Shown: positions 17,015 through 26,800 of the stretch, one piece after another
Layout of the letters: the number at the start of each line of letters is the position of its first letter
How positions within the stretch are numbered: the first letter of the stretch is position 1
DNA from: JBGPHT01 sp041484525
GTDB lineage: Bacteria > Acidobacteriota > Terriglobia > Bryobacterales > Bryobacteraceae
Length of the DNA stretch: 64,000 nt
Direction of reading: 5' to 3'
NCBI GenBank assembly: GCA_041484525.1
Contig: JBGPHT010000004.1
Span: 44,204 to 108,203, forward strand
Made by a program: the position numbers and the translations under genes
Notes under the pieces: generated by a model
Database searches by the model: none
Seen by the model: only the letters and a program-made list of their open reading frames with translations
Told to the model about the DNA's origin: nothing

Positions 17015-20000
17015 ATGCAGGCATTTCGCGGGAGCAGAGCCGGGCGTGTGTCGATAATGGCGCATTTCAACCAGCTTGCCCTGTTCACGGACGATCCCGT
17101 AGAATCGGCGCAGGTAACAGCAGCGGAGGTAGCCCGTGACGGAAACGACGGAACGAACGGCGCTCGGCGAAGCGATCCTCAAACACTGGCGGGACAACTG
17201 CCAGCAGATGGTGCGGGACCTGGAGCTGAAGGGCCGGCTGGATCAGGCGGTGTTCGCGGCGCAGGAGACGACGGGCGACCTGCTGTACGAACTGGTGTCG
17301 GTGAAGAAAATGAACTACCCGGCGGCGTGGGAACTGGCGACGCAGGAGTGGGCACTGCCGCAGGGCCGGAACCAGGGGGAGAACACGAGCGGGGACCTCC
17401 CGCCGGCAGCGAGCCTGACCGGGACGACAAGCTCCGGGAACTCGACCCAAGAGAATTCCAGGACAGCGACCTCGCACCGCAGGCGCCCGCGCCTCCGCCG
17501 CGCGACTTCCGGATAAACGAAGCCCATCGGATCGGGCAGGGCGGGCTGAAGGAAAAGGCGAGAGACAACATCGCCGCGATCCGCACCCTCAGGCAGGTCG
17601 AGGACGAAAGTCGCGCGGCGCGCGAACCCGAGAAGGCCGTGCTCGCCCGCTACAGCGGCTGGGGTGCGCTATCCAACGTCTTCCATCCTTATCCCCGCAG
17701 CGACTGGGAGGAGATCGCCCGCGACGTTAAAGAACACCTGACCCCCGAGGAATACGACTCGGCGCGCGCCTCGACGCCGAATGCGCATTTCACATCACCG
17801 CTGGTTATCGGGGCGCTTTGGCAGGCGATGGAGCGCTTCGGGCTTGCACCCGGCGCACAGATCCTTGAGCCTTCGATGGGTGTCGGGCATTTCTTCGGCC
17901 TGATGCCGGACTCCCTGCTGCCCGGCTGCCGGCGCACCGGCGTCGAGCTGGACGCCGTCACGGCGCGGATCGCAAAACAGCTCTACCCGGACGCGACGAT
18001 CTTCGCCAAGGGGCTTGAAGAGACGCACCTGCCGGATAATTTCTTCGACGCGGTGATCGGGAACATTCCCTTCGGCAACTATCCCGTGCACGATCCCGCC
18101 TATAAGAACTCCCCGGTGACGCGGACGATCCACGATTATTTCCTGGCGAAGTCGCTCGACAAGCTGCGACTCGGGGGCGTGATGGCGCTGATCACCAGCC
18201 GCTACACGATGGACAAGCAGGATTCGACGATGCGCCGGTATCTCTCCGACCGTGCCGACCTCGTCGGCGCGATCCGGCTGCCCAACACCGCGTTCAAGGC
18301 CAACGCGGGCACGGAAGTCACGACCGATATTCTGTTTTTACAGAAAAGAGCACCAGGCACCACCGGAACTCGGGGCTCGTGGCGGGACCTGGCTGCTATT
18401 GATACCCCGGACGGCCCCACCTCCGTCAATGAGTACTTCGCCCGTCATCCACAGATGATGCTCGGCACCATGCGGCTGGAGGGCACGATGTACCGGGACC
18501 GCGAGCCGACGCTCACGGGCGACCTGACGTCGGAGCGCCTGCAACAGGCCGTCTCATCACTGCCGGAAAAGATCTGCGCCCCGCGCACGCTACCTAACCG
18601 CGCCCGTCCTCCCCCCGAACACAGCAGTCTTGCTGACATCGACAGCGCGGATGTGAAGGACGGCGCTTACGCCATCCGCGACGGGCTGCTGGCGATCCGA
18701 AGGGGCGCTGTATTCGAGACCGCTAAAGTGCCGGGTTCCACCGCGTGGCGCATCCGCGGCATGCTGGCGGTGCGGGACGCCATCCGCGTCGTCTTCCGTA
18801 CGCAGCTCGACGATGCGCCCGAGCAACGCATCACCGAAGCACGCAAACTCCTCAACGACATCTACGATTCCTTTGTCAGCCGGTACGGGGCGTTGTCGTC
18901 GCGCGAGAACATCAAGGCCTTTGCCGGCGATCCCGACCAGCCTCTCTTACTCTCACTCGAAAACTTCGATCCCGAGACGAAGCGTGCTAGCAAGGCCGCC
19001 ATCTTCGAGCGGCGGACGCTGGAGCGCTATAAGCCCGTCGCCCATGTCGAGACGGCGGCGGAAGCGCTCGCCGTTTCGCTGAACGAGACCGGCGAGATTC
19101 ACTGGCCGCGCATGGAGCAGGTGACGGGCCGTCCCGCGCGTAGTTTGCAGCGCGAGCTGGGCAGCCTTGCTTACGGCAACCCGGAGGGCGGCCAGTGGGA
19201 AACCGCCGACCGTTACCTGAGCGGCGACGTGCGCCGCAAGCTGGCGGTGGCCACGGCGGCGGCGGGGCTCGATCCTTCTTACGAACGGAATCTCGACGCT
19301 CTTAAAGCCGTCCAGCCTGCCGACCTGGAGCCGGGCGACATCGAGGCCCGCCTCGGGTCCTCGTGGATTCCGTCAAGCGATATCAGGGAATTCGTGGCGG
19401 CGCTGCTCGACACAACGTCCACCAACATCCGCGTCGGTCACGCCGCGCCCATCGCGACCTGGACGGTCGAGATCGATGGCGGCGAGAAATACAACGTCGC
19501 CAACACGACGACGCACGGCACGGCGCGCTTCCGTGCCTCCGAGCTGGTCGAACAGGCCCTCAACGGCCGCGTGCCGACAGCCTATGACGAGAGCGAAAAC
19601 GGAACGCGGGTCATCAACCAGCAGGAGACGGTGGCCGCCCGCGAAAAACAACAACAACTCAAGGATCGCTTCCGGGAGTGGGTTTGGGAAGACGGCCCCC
19701 GCGCCACGCGGCTGGCCCGCGAATACAACGACCGCTTCAACAATCTGCGCCTGCGCAGCTTCGACGGCTCACACCTGCTGCTGCCGGGGATGAACCGGGA
19801 GCATCTGCGCGACGGGGACCTCTCCCGCCACCAGAAAGACGCCGTCTGGCGGGTCGTGCAAAGCGGCAGCACGCTGCTGGCGCACGTTGTCGGCGCGGGC
19901 AAAACCTGGACGATGGCGGCAGCCGCTATGGAAATGCGCCGGCTCGGCCTCGCCAAAAAGCCGATGTTTGTCGTCCCCAACCACCTGGTCGAGCAATGGG

Positions 20001-22465
20001 GTGCGGAGTTCCTGAAGGTCTATCCGCAGGCCCGCCTGTTCATCGCGGGCCGCGAGCATTTTGCCACCGGCAACCGGCAGCGGGCGATGGCCCGGATCGC
20101 GAGCGGCAACTATGACGCCGTCATCGTCTCGCACCGCTCGTTCGAGTTTTTACCCGTGTCTGACAAGCTGTTCAAACGTTTTGTTGAGGAACAGGTTGAT
20201 GAGCTGGAGGCGGCGCTCCTCGAGGCCAAGGCCGGGAAAGACGACAACCGGCGGCTCGTCAAGGAACTGGAAAAGGCCAAGAAGCGCTTCGTCGCCAAGC
20301 TCAAGGAGCGCGCCGACCGCGAAGGCAAGGACAATACCCTCACATTCGAGGAGCTGGGCGTCGACCAGATCTTCGTTGATGAGGCCGACCTCTACAAGAA
20401 CCTGTTCTACACCACGAAAATGAACCGCATCGCCGGGTTGCCGAATTCCGAAAGCAACCGGGCGCTCGATATGTATATGAAGACGCGCTACGTGCGCGAG
20501 ATCAATGCCGGGCGCGGCGTGGTGTTCGCGACCGGCACGCCGATCTCGAACTCGATGGCCGAGATGTACACGATGCTGCGCTATCTGGCACCCGACCTGC
20601 TGAAGGAGCGGGGGGTTGCGCATTTCGACGCGTGGGCGGCTAACTTCGCCGAAGCGGTCACGGCGCTGGAACTGGCCCCCGACGGCTCCGGCTACCGGAT
20701 GCACACGCGCTTTGCTAAATTCATCAACCTGCCCGAGCTGCTGTCGATGTTCCGCACTTTCGCCGATGTGCAGACGGCCGACATGCTGAACCTGCCGCGT
20801 CCCACAGTGGCGGGCGGCAAGCCGCAGATCGCCGCGGCTCCCGCGTCCGAGCCGCTGAAAGCCTTTATCCAAACCCTCACCAAGCGTGCAGAGAAACTTC
20901 GCACGTCGCGGGTCGATCCGAGCGTGGACAACATGCTGAAGATCACCGGCGACGGCCGCAAGGCCGCGCTCGACATGCGCCTGGTCGAGCCTTTCGCCGA
21001 GCCGGAACCTGATACCAAGCTGGCGCTCGCGGTGCAGCGGATCAAAACTGTCTGGACCGAAACGCGCGACGCAAGGTCAACCCAGCTTGTGTTCTGCGAC
21101 CTGTCAACCCCGCACCCGGCGAATTTCAACGTCTACGACGAAGTGCGCACGAAGCTGCTGGAGAGCGGCGTGCCGAAAGCGGAGATCGCCTTCATCCACG
21201 ACGCCGACAGCGATGCCGAGAAGAAAACCCTGTTCGATGATGTGAACGCCGGCAGGATACGCATCCTGATCGGCTCCACAGAAAAAATGGGTGCCGGTAC
21301 GAACGTGCAGAAACGCCTCGCCGCTTTGCATCACCTCGACGCGCCGTGGCGGCCGAGAGACATCGAGCAGCGCGAGGGGCGCATTCTCCGGCAGGGCAAT
21401 CTCAACGGCGAAGTGAAAATATTCCGCTACGTGACGGAAGGCTCGTTCGATGCCTACATGTGGCAGACCCTGGAGACCAAGGCCCGCTTCATCCAGCAGG
21501 TGATGAACGGGCAGACATCGGTTAGGTCAGCGGAGGACCTCGACGGCGGCGCGCTGACCTACGCCGAGATCAAGGCGATTGCCTCCGGCAATCCCGCCGT
21601 GATGGAGAAAGTTAAAACCGACACCGAAATCCGCAAGCTCGACCAGTTACGCGCGGCGCACCGCAACCAGCAGCACAGCATCCGCCTGCAGATCCGTTCG
21701 CTGCCATCCGAGATCAAAGAGCGGCAGGAGCGGATCGACAGGCTTGCGACTGATACTGCAACCCGCGACGGCCATGCCGGGGAAGAGTTCTCCATGACGG
21801 TCGGCAAGCGCGTGTATTCCGGCAAGGGCGCGCGCGAGGACGGAGCGACGGCGCTCACCATAGCCATCCTGTCGTGGTGCGACGACCTGACCCTGCAGGT
21901 GCGCGGCGCGTTCCGCGGCTTCGAGATCCTGAGCCGGGGCAGGGGGGCCACGCTCCTCATCGGCTCCGACGAGGAACGCCTGCCGGAGCTGTTCATCCGG
22001 GGTGCAGGCATCTACAAGGCGCAGCTGAACGCGGAGAACCCTGTCGGAACGATGCAGAGCATCGAGCATGCGCTGCGCAGCCTCGACAAGGCTGCGACCG
22101 ACGAGCGGGAGCGCGCCGCCCGCGCCGAAAAAATGCTGGCAGATTTTGAGGAGCAGGCGGGCAGGCCGTACGAGCATGAGGCGCGGCTTAAGGAATTGCT
22201 GGTCCGCCAGGCCCAACTGAATGCCTTACTCGATCTCGACAAGGGCGAGCGGCAGGTTGCGCCGGAAGCCGGGGCAGAGGGAACTGCCGAAGCTGACGGG
22301 GATGCCGGAGGGGATGAAAGAGCGGTTGGCGCGGACGCCCGCGCCGGACCACGTCCGGGCGGGCGGCGCTACAACCGGCCCGGCCCGAGCGATGGGAACA
22401 GTCTTGTTGCCGACAAGGCTGTGTCGGCACCGAGAAGGCCCGAGGTGCCGGGAACGAAGTTCTGA
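17015..22465 (+). CDS. Giant fused DNA methylase / SF2 helicase (N12-class type)
   Basis: The frame encodes up to 1816 residues. A SAM-methyltransferase module lies near 240-440 (ILEPSMGVGHFFG SAM motif; VIGNIPFGNYPV as the NPPF-type catalytic motif near 349). An SF2 helicase follows: Walker A HVVGAGKT near 960, FVDEAD near 1120, TGTPISNS near 1180 and motif VI QREGRILRQGN near 1451, with a coiled tail. Such proteins are carried by plasmids, phages and ICEs and are thought to counter host defence or aid transfer. The N-terminus is uncertain: ATG 17015, ATG 17057 (MAHFNQLALF) or GTG 17348. Residues 40-120 read as low-complexity Gly/Pro because another gene uses that DNA in a different frame. 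Confidence 0.85.
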   Translation: MQAFRGSRAGRVSIMAHFNQLALFTDDPVESAQVTAAEVARDGNDGTNGARRSDPQTLAGQLPADGAGPGAEGPAGSGGVRGAGDDGRPAVRTGVGEENELPGGVGTGDAGVGTAAGPEPGGEHERGPPAGSEPDRDDKLRELDPREFQDSDLAPQAPAPPPRDFRINEAHRIGQGGLKEKARDNIAAIRTLRQVEDESRAAREPEKAVLARYSGWGALSNVFHPYPRSDWEEIARDVKEHLTPEEYDSARASTPNAHFTSPLVIGALWQAMERFGLAPGAQILEPSMGVGHFFGLMPDSLLPGCRRTGVELDAVTARIAKQLYPDATIFAKGLEETHLPDNFFDAVIGNIPFGNYPVHDPAYKNSPVTRTIHDYFLAKSLDKLRLGGVMALITSRYTMDKQDSTMRRYLSDRADLVGAIRLPNTAFKANAGTEVTTDILFLQKRAPGTTGTRGSWRDLAAIDTPDGPTSVNEYFARHPQMMLGTMRLEGTMYRDREPTLTGDLTSERLQQAVSSLPEKICAPRTLPNRARPPPEHSSLADIDSADVKDGAYAIRDGLLAIRRGAVFETAKVPGSTAWRIRGMLAVRDAIRVVFRTQLDDAPEQRITEARKLLNDIYDSFVSRYGALSSRENIKAFAGDPDQPLLLSLENFDPETKRASKAAIFERRTLERYKPVAHVETAAEALAVSLNETGEIHWPRMEQVTGRPARSLQRELGSLAYGNPEGGQWETADRYLSGDVRRKLAVATAAAGLDPSYERNLDALKAVQPADLEPGDIEARLGSSWIPSSDIREFVAALLDTTSTNIRVGHAAPIATWTVEIDGGEKYNVANTTTHGTARFRASELVEQALNGRVPTAYDESENGTRVINQQETVAAREKQQQLKDRFREWVWEDGPRATRLAREYNDRFNNLRLRSFDGSHLLLPGMNREHLRDGDLSRHQKDAVWRVVQSGSTLLAHVVGAGKTWTMAAAAMEMRRLGLAKKPMFVVPNHLVEQWGAEFLKVYPQARLFIAGREHFATGNRQRAMARIASGNYDAVIVSHRSFEFLPVSDKLFKRFVEEQVDELEAALLEAKAGKDDNRRLVKELEKAKKRFVAKLKERADREGKDNTLTFEELGVDQIFVDEADLYKNLFYTTKMNRIAGLPNSESNRALDMYMKTRYVREINAGRGVVFATGTPISNSMAEMYTMLRYLAPDLLKERGVAHFDAWAANFAEAVTALELAPDGSGYRMHTRFAKFINLPELLSMFRTFADVQTADMLNLPRPTVAGGKPQIAAAPASEPLKAFIQTLTKRAEKLRTSRVDPSVDNMLKITGDGRKAALDMRLVEPFAEPEPDTKLALAVQRIKTVWTETRDARSTQLVFCDLSTPHPANFNVYDEVRTKLLESGVPKAEIAFIHDADSDAEKKTLFDDVNAGRIRILIGSTEKMGAGTNVQKRLAALHHLDAPWRPRDIEQREGRILRQGNLNGEVKIFRYVTEGSFDAYMWQTLETKARFIQQVMNGQTSVRSAEDLDGGALTYAEIKAIASGNPAVMEKVKTDTEIRKLDQLRAAHRNQQHSIRLQIRSLPSEIKERQERIDRLATDTATRDGHAGEEFSMTVGKRVYSGKGAREDGATALTIAILSWCDDLTLQVRGAFRGFEILSRGRGATLLIGSDEERLPELFIRGAGIYKAQLNAENPVGTMQSIEHALRSLDKAATDERERAARAEKMLADFEEQAGRPYEHEARLKELLVRQAQLNALLDLDKGERQVAPEAGAEGTAEADGDAGGDERAVGADARAGPRPGGRRYNRPGPSDGNSLVADKAVSAPRRPEVPGTKF
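17136..17516 (+). CDS. Small helical protein overlapping the helicase 5' end
   Basis: A GTG at 17136 with GGAGG 7 bases upstream opens a 126-codon frame. Its first 80 residues (TALGEAILKHWRDN, QAVFAAQETTGDLLYELVSVKK, YPAAWELATQEWALP) look like a normal helical protein, whereas the helicase frame over the same DNA is Gly/Pro-rich. After about residue 90 the situation reverses. Either the two genes overlap by about 170 bp or more, or the helicase starts later than annotated. Function is unknown. Confidence 0.6.
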   Translation: MTETTERTALGEAILKHWRDNCQQMVRDLELKGRLDQAVFAAQETTGDLLYELVSVKKMNYPAAWELATQEWALPQGRNQGENTSGDLPPAASLTGTTSSGNSTQENSRTATSHRRRPRLRRATSG

Positions 22466-22498
22466 TGCGTGGTTTGTGAGTGAATAACGGAGGGTGCT

Positions 22499-22753
22499 AT
22501 GCCAGACGACAATATTTACGATAGCAGGCCAAAGGGTACCTATACCGCCATCTTCACCCCGCCATGGTGGGTGGACATGGCAGCCGCCAAAAACGGCAGT
22601 ATTCTCCAGGTGCACCATCCCGAACACGGCTGGCTGGCGTTTGTCCTCCCGCCGGAGCACGCGGCCATGCTGGGCGTGGCGCTCGTGAAGCAGGCGGGGA
22701 TGTGTGAATATTTCGCCGGGTCGATTGCTCCAGCGACGGTGACTGTGAACTGA
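22499..22753 (+). CDS. Small hypothetical protein downstream of helicase
   Basis: The 84-residue protein has an ACGGAGGG ribosome site. It contains FTPPWWVDMAAA and HPEHGWLAFVLPPEHAAMLGVALVKQAG, a compact alpha/beta pattern without signal peptide. It is 33 bases after the giant helicase gene on the same strand and is probably in its operon. No family is recognised. Confidence 0.6.
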   Translation: MPDDNIYDSRPKGTYTAIFTPPWWVDMAAAKNGSILQVHHPEHGWLAFVLPPEHAAMLGVALVKQAGMCEYFAGSIAPATVTVN

Positions 22754-22755
22754 CT

Positions 22756-23010
22756 ATGGGGCACAGGGGCGAGAGCAACTCCAGGACCTCGCCGCTTCGC
22801 CGGGTGTTGAATGAAGCATTGAAACATATCATCCATCTGGAGCATGGCCTGGCTGGTGACGTTGCCCCTGTCAGCGATCCCGGTCAACTCAGGGAATTGC
22901 AAAAGGCAAAGACCGGCATCCTTGCGGCGATCGATCTGGAGGTGGAAGGGAAGGTGCGGCATCGTCGCCGTCGCGCCCGTGCCCGCTGTCAGCGACGGGA
23001 TGGCGGATGA
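22756..23010 (+). CDS. Small basic hypothetical protein
   Basis: The 84-residue frame begins 2 bases after the previous stop, which suggests coupling. It is helical (LNEALKHIIHLEHGLAG, LRELQKAKTGILAAIDLEVEGK) with a very basic tail (RHRRRRARARCQRR) that could bind nucleic acid. No family is recognised; the basic tail could also be an artefact of GC-rich DNA. The gap 23011-23257 holds no feature I can support. Confidence 0.4.
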   Translation: MGHRGESNSRTSPLRRVLNEALKHIIHLEHGLAGDVAPVSDPGQLRELQKAKTGILAAIDLEVEGKVRHRRRRARARCQRRDGG

Positions 23011-23257
23011 CACTCTCAAGGGGCGGATTTCATCGGTAGCGCATCATAGTGCCCTGTCAGCTTGCCCAGCCTTCGAAAACCATGGATTCTCCGCGCCTCT
23101 GAATACGCGCGTATATTTTCTCGCGTTCTGTAATCCCCGTGGTTAGCCATATGCAGACTTTTCTCCCTTTTTTCGTCAGGGGCTATTGACTCGCATCCTC
23201 TGTTTCGGCTTGGATACCGACATATTTTAAGCGCCAGTCTTGCGGGGAAGGAATCTC

Positions 23258-23791
23258 ATGCGTTCGTCTAAACCGGCAGCCCACAGGCGCGGGCGCGTTC
23301 CCCGCTTTTTGTTCCTCTCTGTCCTCTTACTTGTGTCGCTTCACAGCGAGGCAGCTCTTTCCGCTTCGCTCATGGTGAAGGTTCAGCAACTAAATCCTGC
23401 GGGCGAACTGCAGTCCGTTACCTGCACTGACAACACGAAATGCCTTTTGCCAATCTCAATCACGACCGCTCAGGGGAAGCAAGACACCCTGACCGTCGCC
23501 ATTTTCTTTGCTCCCACTAGCATCTTGCTGCACTTCCAGACCTCCAAAGGTTATCTCTATGCCGTTACAAAAGGCGAAGCAGATTCCTTCTACAGAACAC
23601 TCTGGTCGCCGAGTTTTGGTCAGGCCTCGCCGTCTGTTGATAAACCGTCAGTTAGTGACGTCACCTTGTTTCTGCCGGCAGTTCCGAATGCGTTCCTGGC
23701 GCCCATGTTGGACGTTGCAAGCGAATCTGCACAAAAGGTTACACACCAGGCGGTTGCCGAAGTGGAGATTACATTACAGCCGGTTCCGTGA
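23258..23791 (+). CDS. Secreted hypothetical protein upstream of RHS gene
   Basis: This is a 177-residue protein with a signal peptide (basic n-region, FLFLSVLLLVSLHSEAAL, predicted cleavage near residue 35). The mature part is beta-rich with two cysteines (VTCTDNTKCLLP), likely a disulfide. The start at 23258 follows GGGGAAGGA at 5 bases. It lies about 80 bases upstream of the RHS gene on the same strand and may help its export or anchoring, which is inference. No family is recognised. Confidence 0.65.
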   Translation: MRSSKPAAHRRGRVPRFLFLSVLLLVSLHSEAALSASLMVKVQQLNPAGELQSVTCTDNTKCLLPISITTAQGKQDTLTVAIFFAPTSILLHFQTSKGYLYAVTKGEADSFYRTLWSPSFGQASPSVDKPSVSDVTLFLPAVPNAFLAPMLDVASESAQKVTHQAVAEVEITLQPVP

Positions 23792-23873
23792 TGAAAGGCT
23801 GCTCTTCTTGCTCTTCATCTTCGGGTGGCGATGAGCAAGATCGATTACACATTATTTTGCCGGGGAGGGGTTC

Positions 23874-26800
23874 ATGAAGTCACAGACCTACGCAGGACAC
23901 AAACGTGGGCGCATCGCCGGTCTGCTGCTTCTTTCTTTTCTGGCCCTGATCTTTGCGGCCACCGACGCAGGCCCGGCGAAGGCACGGACCTATGTATATG
24001 TCGGCTCGGCGTGGGGCACCACTGTCTGCCATACGTTCACGGGCTGGAGCACTCCCCCCTGCACCGACGGTTACCTCACCGGAACGGCGAATTTTAGCGG
24101 TATCTCGGCAAGCTACTCCGGGAACCTGAACTCGACCAATCTTGCATCATGGACGCTGAACGCCGGCAGTGTAGGCGGTCTGGGCAGTGGCAATTATTTA
24201 CAGACTTACAAGTTTTCTTTTTCGTCCGGAAATCTCACGGGCTGGCTGTTGCAGGCGTATAAAGACTCTTCCCTTCACGAGCCTACGATCGCCAGTGTGA
24301 ACTGGGGAGGATGCAGTTATGATGCGGCCGCTTCGGGTAATCCCCCCGGCATGGGCTCCCTGTACGGCTTTATAAACAATTGCGGCGTTTGGTACAGCGC
24401 GAAACAACTGGGCCGGCCGGCGTCCATCCCACAGGTTCCTGACCCGACCCCACCAGCTCCGCCAAAAGACATTGCAGGCCCGTCCACGAAGCCCCGCACT
24501 TGCTGCAACCAACTTACCCAGGTTGGTGAGCCCATCGATGTCGGAAGCGGCAACATGTTCGATCAGGTTGCGGACTATAGTACGGTCGGCCAGAACCCGC
24601 TTGCTTTCATCCGCTACTACAACAGCAGGGCCACGCCGGATACGCTGTCTACCACCCTCGGACGTAACTGGCGCAGCAACTATGATCGTTATCTGCGCGT
24701 CGTTTCCGCTACGGAGATCGATGCTGAGCGCGCCGATGGCCAGATCATCAATTTCACCTTGAGCGGAGGCGTCTGGAGCACCGACACCGATGTTGACGCC
24801 ACCCTCACCAATTCCGGCAGCACCTACACGCTGACTGGTCATGACGACACGATCGAGACCTACACTGTTTCGGGCAGCACGGGCACGCTTAACACCATCG
24901 CGTTGCCGAACGGCTACACACAGACGATGAACTACACCAGCGGAGCGCTGACCTCGGTATCGGATTCCTACAGCCGGACGCTGACATTGAGCTACACGAG
25001 CGGCCTGCTGACCGGCGTGTCGACGCCCGATTCGGCAACGCTGACCTACGGCTACAGTGCGGTCGGCAGCCAGAACGAACTGACGTCGGTCACCTACAAT
25101 ACCAGCCCCTCGACCAGCCAGACCTATGTTTACGGGAACACCAGTTATCCCTTCGCGCTGACGGGCATCACGGACGAGAATGGCAACAGCTACGCGAGCT
25201 GGACCTATGACAGCCTCGGGCGCTGCACGATGTCCGAGCTTGCGGGCGGCGCGAACGAAGTGCAGGTTTCATATCCCGACTCCATCACGCGGGTGGTTAC
25301 CAACCCGCTCGGCGAACAGGACACCTATACAGTCGCGTTCAAGCAGGGCGTGCAGAAAGTCACCTCGATCGCGCGGGCCGCCAGCTCCCCTGTCGTTGCG
25401 GCCACGCGGAGCTTCACCTATGACGCCAACGGCTTTATCGCCACCGCCACCGACTGGAACGGCAACTCGACTCATTACACAAACAACAGCCACGGCCTGC
25501 CTACGAGCATCACCGAGGCCTACGGCGCGGGCATCGCGCGCACCACGACGATCAGCTATGACTCGACCTGGGTCCGCAAGCCCTACACGATCACCAGAAC
25601 CAACGTCACCATCGACGACAGATATGATGCCACCTACGGCACGCTGACCAGCCACACGCTGACCGATACGACGGGAGGCTCGACCAACGGCCACACGGAG
25701 GTTTGGGCCTATACCTATAACGGCACCGGCGAGCTGCTGACAGAGACCTTCCCGCGTACAGGCACGACCGTCAAAAACACCTACACTTACAGCAGCGGCG
25801 CATTGGCCAGCATCACCGACCAGCTTTCGCACACCGTCACCATCAACACCGCCAACGGCACCGGCCAGCCGACGCAGATCACCGACCCGAACAGCGTCGT
25901 CACCAACCTCGTATACGACAACCGCAACCGCCTGACCAGCAGGACGGTCGTCGCATCGCCAAGCAACGAGGTCATAGGCATCACCTACATCGCCTCCGGC
26001 CAGCCGCACGTCATCACGCTGCCCGATTCGAGCACCGTCACCTTCGGCTACGACAACGCGCAGCGCCTGACCACCGTCACCAATACGGCGGGCGAGACGA
26101 TCAACTACACGCTCAACGCCGCCGGAAAGGCGACGACGACGACGATCAAGGATTCCGGCGGCACCACCAAAAAATCCTCGACCGCCACCTATGATGTTCT
26201 TGCGCACATGCTGACTCTCGTCGGCTCTGCCGGCGGCACCCAGACCACGTCTTTTGCGTGGGACGGGCAGGGGAACCGCACTTCCGTAACCGACGCCAAC
26301 AGCAAGGTGTACAGCCAGGCGTGGGATGCTCTGAACCGCGCCACGACGGTGAAAGATCCGCTGTGGACCAGCGGCACTACCCATACCGCCTCGCCCACAT
26401 ACAACAACCTTGACTACGTCACCGCGCAGACCGACTTCCTGACCTACTCCACCACCTACACGCGCGACGCCTTCGGCAACGCCATCGCGAAATCATCCCC
26501 CGACACCGGCTCGGACTCCTTCACGTACGACGAGGACAACAACCTCACCGCCCGAACCGACGCGCGGAGCGTCGCCAGCGCGCAGACGTTTGATGCTGCT
26601 GACCGCATCACCGCTCAAACCTTCACCGGATATTCCGGCGAGGCCATCGCCTACACGTATGACGACACGACCGGGGGCAACAAGGGTGTCGGCCGCCTGA
26701 CCGGCTTCACCGACGAATCGGGCAGCACGGCGCGCACCTACGATTCCTTCGGAAACATCACCAAGGAAGTGCGCGTCATCGGGGCGCAGACCTACACGAC

